From contig OZ024808.1 of the NCBI GenBank assembly GCA_964017045.1, positions 13,050,284 through 13,114,283 of the forward strand: 64,000 bases of DNA, given 5' to 3'. The stretch is from Omphiscola glabra (Eukaryota; Mollusca; Gastropoda; Lymnaeidae). The notes under the pieces were generated by a model, which searched no databases, was not told where the DNA came from, and worked only from the letters and a program-made list of their open reading frames with translations. Made by a program: the position numbers and the translations under genes. Positions 47,167 to 59,029 of this stretch are shown in pieces. The stretch's first letter is position 1. Every line of letters begins with the position of its first letter.

Positions 47167-47540
47167 AAGAAGAAGAAGAGAAAAAGAGAAGAGGAGAAGA
47201 AGAGAAGAAGAAGAAGAGGAGAAGAAGAAGAAGAAGAGAAGAAGAAGAGAAGAAGAGAAGAAGAAGAGAAGAAGAGAAGAAGAAGAGAAGAAGAAGAGAA
47301 GAAGAAGAGAAGAAGAAGAGAAGAAGAAGAGAAGAAGAAGAGAAGAAGAGAAGAAGAAGAGAAGAAGAAGAGAAGAAGAAGAGAAGAAGAAGAGAAGAAG
47401 AAGAGAAGAAGAAGAGAAGAAGAGAAGAAGAAGAGAAGAAGAAGAGAAGAAGAAGAGAAGAAGAAGAGAAGAAGAAGAGAAGAAGAGGAGAAGAAGAGAA
47501 GAAGAAGAGAAGAAGAAGAGAAGAAGAGAAGAAGAGATGG
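47167..47540. repeat. GAA/GAG-rich microsatellite at the retrotransposon 3' end
   Basis: About 370 bp of GAAGAAGAGAA-type repeat starts at the last codon of the RTE-like fragment and so looks like its expanded 3' tail. The long Lys/Glu/Arg frame (plus) and Leu/Phe/Ser frame (minus) are artefacts. Confidence 0.95.
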
Positions 47541-47636
47541 GAAGTTCAAATTAATTTAAGCAGAACTTTCAGCGTTTTGTAGTCTCAACCAAAAAAAAAA
47601 AAAAAAGTCATAGACTCTGCTGAATATTATTATTAT

Positions 47637-47920
47637 TTATTATTGGTAGTTTTCTATAGCGTGGTACAGCAGACTAGGGCTGGGCTCACCACGCTGTACA
47701 TACAATTTAACAAACATAATCATGAACTTAAAAATTAACTTACATTAATTTTAAGAAAAAAACAAAACAAATGAGTATTCCCTTCAACCATTGCGTAACA
47801 ATTTACACGTGAAGCAATGGACGGCACTCAGCTGCATCGTTTAACGGTCTGAGGGGGAATCAGTCAGGATAGTAGAGTTTAAAGAGATGTGTTTTGAGTG
47901 CAGTTTTGAATATCAGATCT
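47637..47920 (-). pseudogene. CR1/L2-like retrotransposon, short 3' fragment
   Basis: Matches the 3' part of the copy at 45058-45300, including CACGCTGTACATACAATTTA and ATCGTTTAACGGTC, with the fuller end TTGGTAGTTTTCTATAGCGT and a (TAT/AAT)n tail at 47622-47640. Strongly 5' truncated. Confidence 0.8.
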
Positions 47921-48265
47921 CTGGCGTTAAGACCCGCTGCGATTGCCTGGCAATGTGTTCATCAATCTTATCGTATTCGTCCGATATTATAGGTAAATAT
48001 CCCGTTTGCTATTTTTGGAGAAGATACAAGTCATAACCACCAAAATATAAAAAATGGCATCTAATTTCACCCCCGATTAAAAAAATAAATAAATAATTGC
48101 CTATGCAAAAATAACAAGTTTAAAGAACAAAAACCCGTAGAGTTGATATTGCCTATGATGTCATCTATAAGAAGAAAAACTTGATCTCTATGCGTTTAGC
48201 GTCTAGAATTTGCTTCATAGACATCTTAAATAAATCATATTCCAGGCCTGTGTTACTAAGTACCC

Positions 48266-48433
48266 CATTCATTGCCACTAAGCAACTCCGTTCATTGCCA
48301 CTAAGCTACTCCGTTCATCGCCACTAAGCAACTCCGTTCATCGCCACTAAGCAACTCCATTCATTGCCACTAAGCAACTCCGTTCATCGCCACTAAGCAA
48401 CTCCATTAATCGCCACTAAGCAACTCCATTCAT
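48266..48433. repeat. 23-bp tandem repeat, about 7 copies
   Basis: Unit TTCATCGCCACTAAGCAACT plus CCG, with single-base variants. Confidence 0.95.
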
Positions 48434-48689
48434 TTTCAACTGGCAGATTGTTTACGATCTAACGCTTCAGAGACACATTGAATTATCTTTATTCCGCCTT
48501 ATGCCTGAACCTCCTCAAATATATCATCCTTTAAGAAAATGTAGCGGAGACACGTGAAATTTATGATAAGGAAATAGTAAATTGGACTTAGGACTCCCTT
48601 TAAAAAGAAAGAGTACCTTTGTATGAATGTTTACAATACAAGTAACCAATATATTAAATCGGTATGTTTACAGATATTTAAAATGTTAC

Positions 48690-49100
48690 ATATATTATTT
48701 TTAAAGTTTAGGACAGTTGAAAAAAAATGTTGGGGGGGGGAATATTATTTTTAATATGTTATTCATGGGCCTGAAAAGGGGTTGAGTAGAGCTTAATAAT
48801 AGAGAAGGAAACATCTCATAACCCAAAGATGTTAGAAACATAATCATCTGTACGTAGATATTTCTTTAAAAAAAAACACGAAATTGTTAATCCTAAATCC
48901 ACATTTTAAGGGCGTTGAAGCTTGTCATATTTTCTCATTTGACAATGCAATAGATCAAAACTTTGTTTGGGGTACAAACGTAATAATTGCAGTTTGAGAT
49001 GTTTGAGACTTTCCAAATAAGCAGGTGGAAGGTAGCGCAAAATGTCTTCCATTATTACCGCGGCAGCACCGGGTCATATCTTCTAGTTTTAATATCAATA
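48690..49100. repeat. Old duplicated segment related to 60440-60890
   Basis: Collinear matches with 60440-60890 include GATGTTAGAAACATAA, GCAGGTGGAAGGTAGCGCAA and CACCGGGTCATATCTTCTAG (there GATGTTAGAAACGTAA, GCAGGTGGAACTTATCGCAA and CATCGGGTGATACTTTCTAG). Well-diverged and non-coding. Confidence 0.6.
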
Positions 49101-50417
49101 ACCATAAGCCCAGCATATTGACATGCTTTTATATATACGTTGAATGCAAGAGTTAAAAATAAAAGGGGGTTACATGAGCATACAGACTTGGAAGAGGTCA
49201 ACGGGAAAGTCCGGTGGTGATGACATGAGTTTACCGCACTGGTCAAACCACTGAGAATGTTTTAGCACTTTGAAATTCTAAATGAACCGCTTAGTCTACT
49301 AATTGTTTTGGGAGTCTATCCTGCTTCAACGTCCATTTGATATATTAACAATCAATAAAGAACAATATATTATGATATCCTTTGTAACTATCTCCTGTCG
49401 TCTTAAAATATAAATATGCAATATATATAAAATCTTATAAATATAACAAGTGTTAATTAGCCGTAAAAGATTTATGTATCCATTTTTGAAAAAAAAAATA
49501 TCAGTTAACTTTAAAAAAAAACTTTGGAATAAAATCAAACTTTAAAATTCACTGTAACATTTTCGATCGTGTTTTTTGATGCAATTTTTGTATTAAGCCA
49601 TGTCACAACTTTCATACACAAATTTGACGCCCAATTCGAAGCTAATATGATCGTGTGAACCGACGCTTATACATGACAATGTCTGGAATCAATAAAACTG
49701 TAGAATATTGATCATGAAAGCCTGAATAATGACAAAAGACAATTAAAAGGACGTTACGACTAAAAGCCTACATCAGGAAAGTTAACATAAGTTAATAAAA
49801 TAAAAACTTTGTTCAGTAATTGTGTTGTGATAGTATGATCACATAACGATGTTCCCGGTCTTTTTTCATTGCACCGGAATTCTATTTTTAGTTAATGTTT
49901 TGATGAAATTAAAAAAAAAAAAGAAATAAAATATGTGTACACATTTTTGGGTCTTAAACTACTTGAGGTTTTCAGATAATGTTATCCTCATAAATATATA
50001 CACACCTACAAATAAATTTTCATCGACCCTGAAACAAATTTTCGGAAAATAGAAAAAAAAAAAAAAACCACCACACAATCCTTACTTAGCCTTTACGACC
50101 ATATTTGAGTTTTGAGATATGTGTAACTCTAATAACTATGTTTCACTACTCTTGAAATGTAGTTTTTAAGCTTGGCATAACGCTATTTATAGTTACCTGA
50201 AGGTCCCAGTTGGACGGAGGTCATCCCGGTTGAGAATCATTGTAACAAGAGGCCGGCATGTTTGATCTTCTGTCCCGTTTTAAAACAAAATTTCAATAAA
50301 ACAATAATTAGTCCCCAGTATTTGAGCACGTCCTGTGAGCATTGTTCATGTCAGAAGTTGGTATTAAAAGGTTCGTGAGATGGCCGCTGAGAGTGATATT
50401 GCCTCTTGTAGCCACCA
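49101..50417. other. Intergenic, no gene seen
   Basis: AT-rich, several A-runs. No exon recognised. Confidence 0.55.
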
Positions 50418-50890
50418 TTGAGAGCTGGGCACAATTAAGAGCTGGGCACAATTGAGAGCTGGGCACACGTGAGAGCTGGGCACAATTGAGAGCTGGGCAC
50501 CACTGAGAGCTGGGCACATGTGAGAGCTGGGCACAAGTGAGAGCTGGGCACAATTAAGAGCTGGGCACAATTGAGAGCTGGGCACAAGTGAGAGCTGGGC
50601 ACAATTGAGAGCTGGGCACCACTGAGAGCTGGGCACATGTGAGAGCTGGGCACAAGTGAGAACTGGGCACAAGTGAGAGCTGGGCACCATTGAGAGCTGG
50701 GCACCACCGAGAGCTGGGCACATGTGAGAGCTGGGCACACGTGAGAACTGGGCACAAGCGAGAGCTGGGCACAATTGAGAGCTGGACACAAGCGAGAGCT
50801 GGGCACCATTGAGAGCTGGGCACAAGCGAGAGCTGGGCACCATTGAGAGCTGGGCACAAGCGAGAGCTGGGCACCACGGAGAGCTGGCCA
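50418..50890. repeat. 17-bp minisatellite, about 28 copies
   Basis: Unit GAGCTGGGCACAATTGA with variants CACCATTGA, CACAAGTGA, CACATGTGA, CACAAGCGA and others. All three minus frames are open, an effect of unit length and composition, not coding. Confidence 0.96.
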
Positions 50891-50925
50891 ACATGTGTGT
50901 GGGTCAAATATTAACCGACCCAAGG

Positions 50926-51046
50926 GAATGTGACTGCTGCCTAAACAGTAACACTAACCCTCCTCAAATGTGACTGCTGCCTAAACTGTAACACTATCCC
51001 TCCTCAAATGTGACTGCTGCCTAAACAGTATCACTATCCCTCTTCA
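50926..51046. repeat. 40-bp tandem repeat, three copies
   Basis: Unit AATGTGACTGCTGCCTAAAC plus AGTAACACTATCCCTCCTCA, adjoining the 17-bp array. Confidence 0.95.
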
Positions 51047-51119
51047 AGTTGCCAATACATATAGTGACATCAATGTCAGTACTTTAAAAAAACATGCAAA
51101 AAGACAAGATTTTTTTTAT

Positions 51120-51300
51120 TTTAAGAAGACAAAACATTGAACCCAATTTCCAGTGAACCTGGTGCGAGAACGAATAAAAACTGTGTCAGCCTCCTATATA
51201 CTTCCGCCAAATCTGGTCAACATTATTTTTTAGCTTGTACTCTCTTAGATGTAATTATTTTTAATAGCAGCCTTTCGGGTAAAGAGAGTTCCACCAAACT
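51120..51300. repeat. Dispersed repeat related to 57925-58110
   Basis: Shared: GAGAACGAaTAAA, GTCAGCCTCCTATA, ATCTGGTCAACATT, CTCTCTT and TTTCcGGG in the same order in both. Type unknown; no coding remnant. Confidence 0.65.
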
Positions 51301-52259
51301 TTCCAGAAACTATTTTAAGGTCAGAGGTTATAACGACGTCGGTTGTGATAAAAACGTGTGGCTTTAATGCTATTACTTAATATACGTAAATAAATACGTA
51401 GTCACACTGAGCTTTATGTAAAAGATTTTAATGAGGCATTCAAGTATATGTCTATGTGAGGATGATCATCAAGTCCTAGTTTGATTTAAGTTTTTAAAGA
51501 AAAGCTCGCTTGAAATATAGTTTTATTGTAACAAATATTTATAGTAGAAGAAGAAGAGGACCCCCAAATCACATACATTCATATGAATAAATCATCACAT
51601 ATATAGAGAATTCACAAAAATATTCTATCAGTGTGTACTGTTCAAATTATAATATAAATGGTAACAAACTGGTCAAATGTGTCTACATTTTCCCCCAGCA
51701 CATGCTTTTCACCACCATCCATTGTTTGAAGTTTTTTTTCAAATCCAATATTTACGGAGCAATTGATCTCTATATCTAAATAAACATTCCCTCTCCTGTT
51801 GTTAAATGCATACTATGCGAAGTCACCAATTTTTCCGTGACTCACAAATCACAATTGCTTTCAAGAACCGGTTATAATGACATCATGGTTTGCCAACACT
51901 TGATTTAATAAATTTAAAAATTTCAATTAATACATTTATTTTCGTTCAAATAAGACCAAAAGCGTTTGGAGTGCTAAAAATATTGTCGAAGGAAAAAAAA
52001 AATATTGTATTTATTGAGGAACTAATTCTACACATTCAGCGACGAGAAGAGATTAGCACTGGTTGTCCGACTTATGCCAAGAGCTATACTTAACCTTTAT
52101 TCATTCGCAACCCATGGTATTCTTTTGGTCCTAGCAAGGTTTCGCCCTGGTACTATAAAATACGTTTCTTATATTGCTTAGTGGTAATTGTGCCTGCTGG
52201 CAGGCTACATTCAATTAGAGCTTATGTTATGACGCAACGGTTGATTCTGAGAAAACTAA
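51301..52259. other. Intergenic, no gene seen
   Basis: AT-rich. A frame at 51890-52090 is A/T-biased and without support. Confidence 0.5.
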
Positions 52260-52450
52260 TTTGTTGTGTTAGTGTCGTGCATGGGTATTCACTGGTAATT
52301 TTTGCGCAATGAATTATGTGTTTCATTGTGCGCTTGCGTGTTAATGAAAGCTGTTGGCACCATGAGGCTTGTGACGTATTGTGAAGTGATTTGTATGTAT
52401 CTTTGACGTAGTGCCCTGACTGGCCTCTAGTACATGCTATTTCGTTGTTA
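52260..52450 (+). repeat. Dispersed repeat, matches 44545-44720 in reverse
   Basis: See the matching phrases given for 44545-44720. It continues to about 52740 as relatively GC-rich sequence, with no partner in this window and no recognised gene. Confidence 0.65.
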
Positions 52451-53563
52451 ATTACACTACAGTCTGAGCGTTGAGTGAGATGTTGTGTTGTATTTCAGTA
52501 GCGAACCGCACTACACGTGTTTGAATCTTTTGACGACCCGATGACAGAGAAGCTAGGATTAAAGTTTACGTTGTCCTTGCAACATGGCTTATGTTTAGAT
52601 AATCCGTTAGGGCGTATGAAAGAACAAGACGCATGCAACCCAATTACTTCGGATGTGATGGTTAGGCTCCATTGGCGTGCATGTAGATTTCGTATGTAGC
52701 GTTTTGTCTTGTATAGCGCTTCCAGCCTTAATTAGGGATGAAGCGTGTTTTTTAAATGAACTTTATTATTAATATTATTATTGTAGTTCTCAGAAATGGC
52801 ATAAAGGAATATTCAGGTACGTTTAGTTCAAATGAAAAAGTGAAATTTGAGCCAAATAAGTCACAACCTGAACCTTGCATGTCTCGTCCCCTTGATGACA
52901 CCCCCCCCCCCCGATCCATCAAAGCACAAACTAAAAATAAATGACTTCCATGATTAGCTCACATGAAAATTTGAATTAATTGTATACCTAAGTACTCAGA
53001 TGCAGTTTAAACACCAAACATAATTTATGAGCTACATAAAACTACCAACTAAAAAGCTGACAGACTCTTTTAAAAGGTTGAATCTTAAATAATTCTCATT
53101 CAAGCCTGGAGGCTCCATGGCACTGCAATGGATTTTTATGCTTTTTTGGGAGAGGTGATTAAGTAATTGACATGATATTATTTTTCCTGCGTTTAGTTTA
53201 TTAAGTACATCTAAATTGCCACCACGGTATCCTTAAAGAAAAAAGGGTTTGATGGATGCGGAAGCGTAAGATCAACTAGTAATTCCTCAGTTATTAATCA
53301 TACTTTGTTTTTAATATGAAAAAAAAAATCCGATAGCTTCTTTGTAATTATTTTTTGAAAATACATATTACAAAATATTATAAAGATTAATTAGTTTTTA
53401 ATATTACAACACACAATATTTGCTGCAGAGTCATTTAAATGTAAATTTAAGTTTAAAAAAATATTTTAAAGGAATGTGTGCAAACTTCAGAGTACAATGC
53501 CTTTGAACATTAATCATCGGCCTGTGCCACCATACTGTTCCCCAATGGAATACGATGAGTCGA
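52451..53563. other. Intergenic, no gene seen
   Basis: Moderately GC-rich to 52740, then AT-rich; poly-C near 52905. No exon recognised. Confidence 0.5.
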
Positions 53564-53893
53564 TTGTTTTGTCACGTGATAAGAGTAAGTACGAGTAAGA
53601 CTTCCGGGAGGCTGTCTGCAACACACTAGTCGCTCATAAATATTTCTTCAAACAACTTTCTTCCTTTCATCATATCTGAATTATAATTATTGTCAAATTT
53701 ATGAATGTCATTTAAAAAACACGTGTATTCAAGAATATCTTGAAAAGTAAAATTTTTAATTAACATTGGGGAAGCGCTGATGGAGACAAACATTTTGTTT
53801 AAAAATTAATGATAATGGCTGATCAGCTGTTATCCGTTGTTATGTGTAGCAGACAGCCAACCGAAGGCTTACTCATATCACGTGACAAAACAA
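53564..53893. mobile_element. 330-bp inverted-repeat element (MITE-like)
   Basis: Perfect 17-bp ends TTGTTTTGTCACGTGAT and its complement. The arms continue imperfectly for about 65 bp (AGTAAG, CTTCCGG, GGCTGTCTGC against their complements). The ends contain the E-box-like CACGTG. No target duplication identified. Confidence 0.75.
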
Positions 53894-54145
53894 GGAAGTG
53901 ACACATCGAGGTCCATTGTTTAATTGTCAATTCATTTGTATTTCCCGGACATTGTTTTCCCTCTCCACAAACCCAATAGGACTTTTATTTTACAAGTTAT
54001 TTATTCTCAGTAAGAAGGCAAAACTAAAGGTAAATTCATATAATTAAATAGCAAACAGCACGTAGACATATAAATAAATATATTAACATTCAATAAATTG
54101 TTATTTTATTTATACATGAAGAAATGTAGCCTTAATTTACTGGCA

Positions 54146-54421
54146 TCATTCCGTCACAATGTGACGATGGTGTAGACTTCGCAGGACATAATCCACAAGG
54201 CCTGGATTATTCTTGTTTAGGATTATAGACTGGTTACCTACACAGCAAATCGCCTTTCTCCATGCCGCTGGATAACCTAAGGGAAAATCATGTTGATGAT
54301 ACAGCTTGGCACCAGTGGCATCGCAGGAGTTGTCGAAATGTTTCATTGGGCCAATGTCATCCGCCTACGGGATTCCATCTCCGGGTTGGAATTCAGAGTT
54401 TCCTTCTCTTAGATTGAACTC
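54146..54421 (-). pseudogene. Unrecognised decayed coding fragment
   Basis: The minus frame reads HGLEFNLREGNSEFQPGDGI, stop, ADDIGPMKHFDNSCDATGAK, then PLGYPAAWRKAICCVGNQSI and NPGLVDYVLRSLHHRHIVTE before a stop at 54146. Composition is protein-like, not AT-driven, with one internal stop. I do not recognise the family. It may be a degraded host exon or a transposon gene. Confidence 0.35.
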
Positions 54422-55094
54422 CAGACCATGAACTTAATTATAACGACAATAAATGTAAATATGTATGATATGTATGTGTCTGTACGATATGTATGTGTAT
54501 GTAGACGAAATGTCTTGGAAGCCAGTGGCGTATATAGGATGTGAAGGAGCTCCAGTTTCGGGAATTCTTTTTTAAATGCAAATAACACATGATGTATTAG
54601 ATCTGTTGAGGGGGAGGCAAGGGGGAGAGCATTTATTGTATGTCTTGCTGGTAGCATGCATTCAATATATGTCACCAAAGATGTGTTTACATTTATGAGT
54701 GTATCAATATCTCAAAATCATAAGGTATCAAAAGTCATGCAAAAAAAAACAAAAAAAACAACGAACATTTATATTTTATTTAATAATAACTAACAACTAA
54801 AATCTTTTTATAACGATATCAACATTCCAACCCGCAAACCCACCAAACCTTACACTAAACTAAATAATATCATCGTCGAGGGTAAATGTAGCATTTATGA
54901 TTTTGCAAATAATAATAATTTAAAAAAACGAAGATTTACAGTCAGGAAATTAAATAAATGGATGATAGTTTGAGAGAAGGTAATATGGGTACATTGTTTT
55001 TCTAGCATGGAAGTACACACGAACGCACCATCTGCACGGATATTGAGTTTTGGTACATATTTATACAGTGCACTGAATTTCAGATCGAATAATA

Positions 55095-55158
55095 AGCTGA
55101 CGTATTAGGTAGATGGATAAGTAGATAAAGATAAATATCTAATTAGATAGATACATAA

Positions 55159-55189
<31 letters not shown>

Positions 55190-55410
55190 GATAGAAAAAT
55201 AGATAGATAGATTGGGGATAGATACATTGATAGATAGATATATATACATATAGATAGATAGATAGATGATTGGCGGATAGACAAATAGATTAATAAATTG
55301 ATGTTCATGATATAAAGTTACTTGGGTGGATAGGTACATTAACATATTGATACATAATACATATATGTATATATATATATATATTTTAATATATAATATA
55401 TATATATGCA
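55095..55410. repeat. GATA-rich and AT-rich microsatellites
   Basis: (GATA)n/(GATAAATA)n at 55108-55270, then (AT)n at 55365-55408. Long Ile/Tyr/Leu/Ser minus frames are artefacts. Confidence 0.92.
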
Positions 55411-55459
55411 TGATAAATGTAAGTATTGCATAAATCTTACTAAAAAAACAACTATTGAG

Positions 55460-55944
55460 CTATTGTTTAATTTCAGTAATTATCACGCTTCCTTCGGTGT
55501 CCAGGTCTCTGCTTGAAACAGTTTGACCCTTTGTTCTTCCAGCTGTAGCTTGTTAGTCCCACGAGCTTCCTCTTTAATGTACTGTAACAACTCACAAACC
55601 TTTCTTTTCAGTTGACGTTTGTGCTTTTCTGGATTTAATATTTTATTGATGTCAGCACTCAGTGAGGCAAGTTGTTTTAGAATGGGACCATTGGTATCTT
55701 CCAGAATTTTGGAAAGAAAAATAAACTTGTCTTGATTGTTTTCGTTGCTGTCAAAATTGTCAAGCAAATTTTTGATAGCTTTGTTCAATGAAGGTTTGTC
55801 AGGAAATTGTATTTCATCGTTTGTGACCGCAGCTAACAGGTTCTTGGCCTTTTCAAACAAAACCTCTTTTTGTGACTTGATCAGTTGAAGTTCATCTTTC
55901 ATTTCATCCAATATCTCACAGGATGTTTGAGTTTGCAGCACATG
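55460..55944 (-). pseudogene. GIMAP copy C, 3' remnant with frameshift
   Basis: The minus-strand frame shows the GIMAP C-terminal half: DEMKDELQLIKSQKEVLFEK, IKNLLDNFDSNENNQDKF, SADINKILNPEKHKRQLKRK and LQLEEQRVKLFQA, closely following copies A and B. Near 55515 about 7 bp are missing relative to copy B, so the frame turns to TWTPKEA and stops at 55483. In the shifted frame the expected ending DLDTEGSVIITEIKQ continues to a stop at 55460. The 5' side begins at CAG|CATGTG (55944), with no homology to the GTPase domain upstream and none found to 62 kb on this strand. It is either a truncated duplicate or the last exon of a split gene. The first is more likely, since copies A and B have no intron here. 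Confidence 0.8.
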
Positions 55945-57924
55945 CTGTTTTTAAACAAAACTGCGAGCCATTAGGTCAGATATTCAAGTAACTCTTGAAA
56001 ATGGTCCAACAAATTTTTGTTTTACATTACATTGAAAAGTTTACGAAATTTATAAACATTCCATTTCGTATTTAAAATAATTATTACATTTAAATTAATA
56101 TTTTATTTTTTGCTGTAGATAATTTTAATGGTTATTATGTCGATTTTTTGGGGGGGTCTTATTTATACGAAATGTTTTAATAGGTTAACATTATTTATTA
56201 AATTTGTGTAGCTTGTTGCCTCAAGTGAGCATGTCGTATGATGAATAAAATAATGCATAAATAAATAATCTCATTTATGGCCGGGGATGCTATAGACATA
56301 CTTTTTCATATTAGTAAACGATATGTTGTTTTGAAATGCATCCAAGTAAAACGTTAAAGTAAATCCTTCTTGTGCTGCATCAACTCCGTGTTTCACGGAC
56401 AAAATAATCAATAACTGTTATTTGTATATTCCCTTGATCACTGAAAAAGCCAGTAACCTTGAGTTTATACTAAAACGTGTGACTCACTGGCGCCAGCTGA
56501 GGCTCTCCTTGAAAATAAGGGTATACAGAGGAAAAGAAACTACTCTATTATAAAGTATATATGTGGCGTTCTGAGTCACTCCATTGTCACGATTAGAATA
56601 GAGCCTCGGATGTCATTTGTAGTAGTTTATTTTAGTTAAAATGAAGAATTAAGTTTACAAACGTATAGTACAATCAGTTATCTTTCATTTGATGCCTCAT
56701 TTGGTCTTACAAACCCAACAATAATATTTTAAATCGTTTTTTAATCCCAACCTCTCAATTCTGGTACCCGGGTACCAATAGCCACTTCGTTATTTATTGG
56801 CTGTATACAGATTCGGTGAACTTTGGCTTTAGTATAAATTATGACGCATCTGCCTCAGTAGGAAAGAATGGAAGTAAACAGGGAGTGAAAGTATGGCTGT
56901 TTTTCTAACTGCCCTGTTGGGGAAGAGATTATGACACTGTGTGATGTGAGAAGGCCACTAGCAAAATCTGCTGTCAATCGAAAAAAATAAAATAAATCTC
57001 TTCTACACTTGCAATGCCTTTCATTCCCATCATTTCTTATTGATTTCGTTCAGACACTTCAGGATTAAATAAATAATTTTCCCCTTTTTTTGTGACTGTT
57101 GAGCAGGGAGACCCAACTCCTAGAGAATTTGCTTACAGCCATCCCAAAATCCGATCATTTAATAAACACCTGATTATTGGTAGTTACTAAAATTGTTAAA
57201 ATGTTACTGACATGTAGAACTAACAATTAACACCCGTAAGACCTTGGACAGATATTTGCTTTAGAAGTTTTACTTGTAACATGAACGTAGTTCTCTTTAC
57301 CCTGCTAATGAAAAAAAAAATGAATATTTGATTTTGGCTTTGCAACTAGGACATACCCGGCACAAAGTGGGACATGTAGGCAAATTTTTAAACATAATTT
57401 CGTGAGTCAGATTTCTATTATTATTATTATTATCTTAAAAGTGGAATAGTAATAATATCTTTCATTAGTGTTACATTCTGTTTCTCATCAACCGCTTGTC
57501 AGTTTTCTATTGAGTGGTGGGAAACAACAGGCACGCCTAATAAAAAGTGTTAATTTTTCCTCTTTAGGTGGTACAGATTTCTTGTCATCTATAGATGACT
57601 CCTGTATAGCAGTACCCGGACCCGGAATCAATCCCACAGGGTTTTATCTCAAACGCTAATTTGATTTAAAAAATCAAAATTCACAGCCTTTAATATTTGC
57701 GATAGATAGTTTAACTCCGAGTTTAATTAAAGGGATTTCTAAAACCTTAAGATAAGTAATTTTTTATAATAATTTTTTTTTAATCCGTAGCGTACATAAC
57801 TTTGTGGTTTCATGAATTACTTTTGAATCAATAACAGTTTCTATTTGATATAAATCTGACACTCGCGTCACAGAGTGTGTTATCTTTAAATAGCAGGTAA
57901 GTAAAACTCGTGTTTGTAATGTTA
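55945..57924. other. Intergenic, no gene seen
   Basis: AT-rich. Searched by eye on the minus strand for a GTPase domain that would complete copy C; none found. Confidence 0.5.
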
Positions 57925-58110
57925 AGAAAATAACAAGTGTAACCCACCTTCTAGTTGACTTGATGTAAGAAATGGAGTGAGAACGAGTAAAGCTTGCGTC
58001 AGCCTCCTATAGCCTCCCGTCGCATCTGGTCAACATTTAACTCGCCATGCAACAAATCAATGCTCTCTTCGTTTCAATGTATTCCATTTTCCGGGAAATC
58101 TAAAATTAAT
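57925..58110. repeat. Dispersed repeat related to 51120-51300
   Basis: Direct-orientation relative of 51120-51300, including GCGTCAGCCTCCTATAGCCT and GCATCTGGTCAACATTT. Confidence 0.65.
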
Positions 58111-59029
58111 ATTATCACGTGACGCAGAAGTGGGTGACATTTAAAAGAATGAATAAAAAGCCCTGGGTAACATATGGATTATCAGCAAAATTTGGCCTGT
58201 ATTCACAGAAGGTAAAATAAGCTTCTAAATTATTAAACAGGATTAAGGAGAAACGATTATGCATAAACAAATTTCAATAGCAACAATTAATCATTACAAT
58301 ATTACTTTTGTAATGATTCAATTAGTATTACGATAGATGATTGTCCATTATTGGTTACTGAACAGAACGTGATGATATTTAAACAGGGGATTGCAGCCAA
58401 GACCCCTGGGCCAGGCGACTTAAGCAGACCTGTTTACTCTTACGATTTTGGCGTACAATGTACGATTTTGCGGTGTATACATTATATATTACTGTATGTT
58501 TATTTTTTTTACTATTAAGATAATGTATAGAATGATTTGTGATGATAGTGTACGTTTTTAAGACTTTGAGGGTAAACAGGTCTGCTTAAGTGGATGGTTT
58601 ATTAAACAGCTGACTTATATTTGTTATATATATTAATAAATCTAACGAAATAAATATTTATACCAAAAAGCATGGAAAACTTTGGAAATTATACAGATTT
58701 CAACAAAACGTAAATGTAATTGAAATAATATCTAATGTCCCTTCTCACTTGCATCCACTGTAATGAAATGTTTAAGAATCAAATCATGAGAAATTTGTAA
58801 TGAAAACATCAAAACCTTGCCTCCACCACTTTGCCCATACATCTGCTAGAAGTCCCAACGGTACAGTTGAGACCAAGACCACTAGAAATGTCCAAACTAT
58901 TTTAAAATAGAATTTTATAAAATATAAGGAGAATCACACACACGAGCGCACAGACATCCTTACGAAAAATAACACACAGACACACACACACACACTGACA
59001 TATATATATCTAAAAGAATGAGCTAGGCT

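Noticed and set aside
47113..47559. Lys/Glu/Arg-rich frame (plus) and Leu/Phe/Ser frame (minus)
   Set aside because: Translation of a GAA/GAG microsatellite behind a retrotransposon 3' end.
50308..50923. Several overlapping Cys/Pro/Ser-rich minus-strand frames up to 176 codons
   Set aside because: Product of the 17-bp minisatellite, open in all minus frames.
52517..52699. 60-codon plus-strand frame in a relatively GC-rich stretch
   Set aside because: Begins at GTG, not ATG, shows no family and continues from a dispersed repeat; no splice support.
55105..55411. Ile/Tyr/Leu/Ser-rich minus frames
   Set aside because: GATA and AT microsatellite translations.
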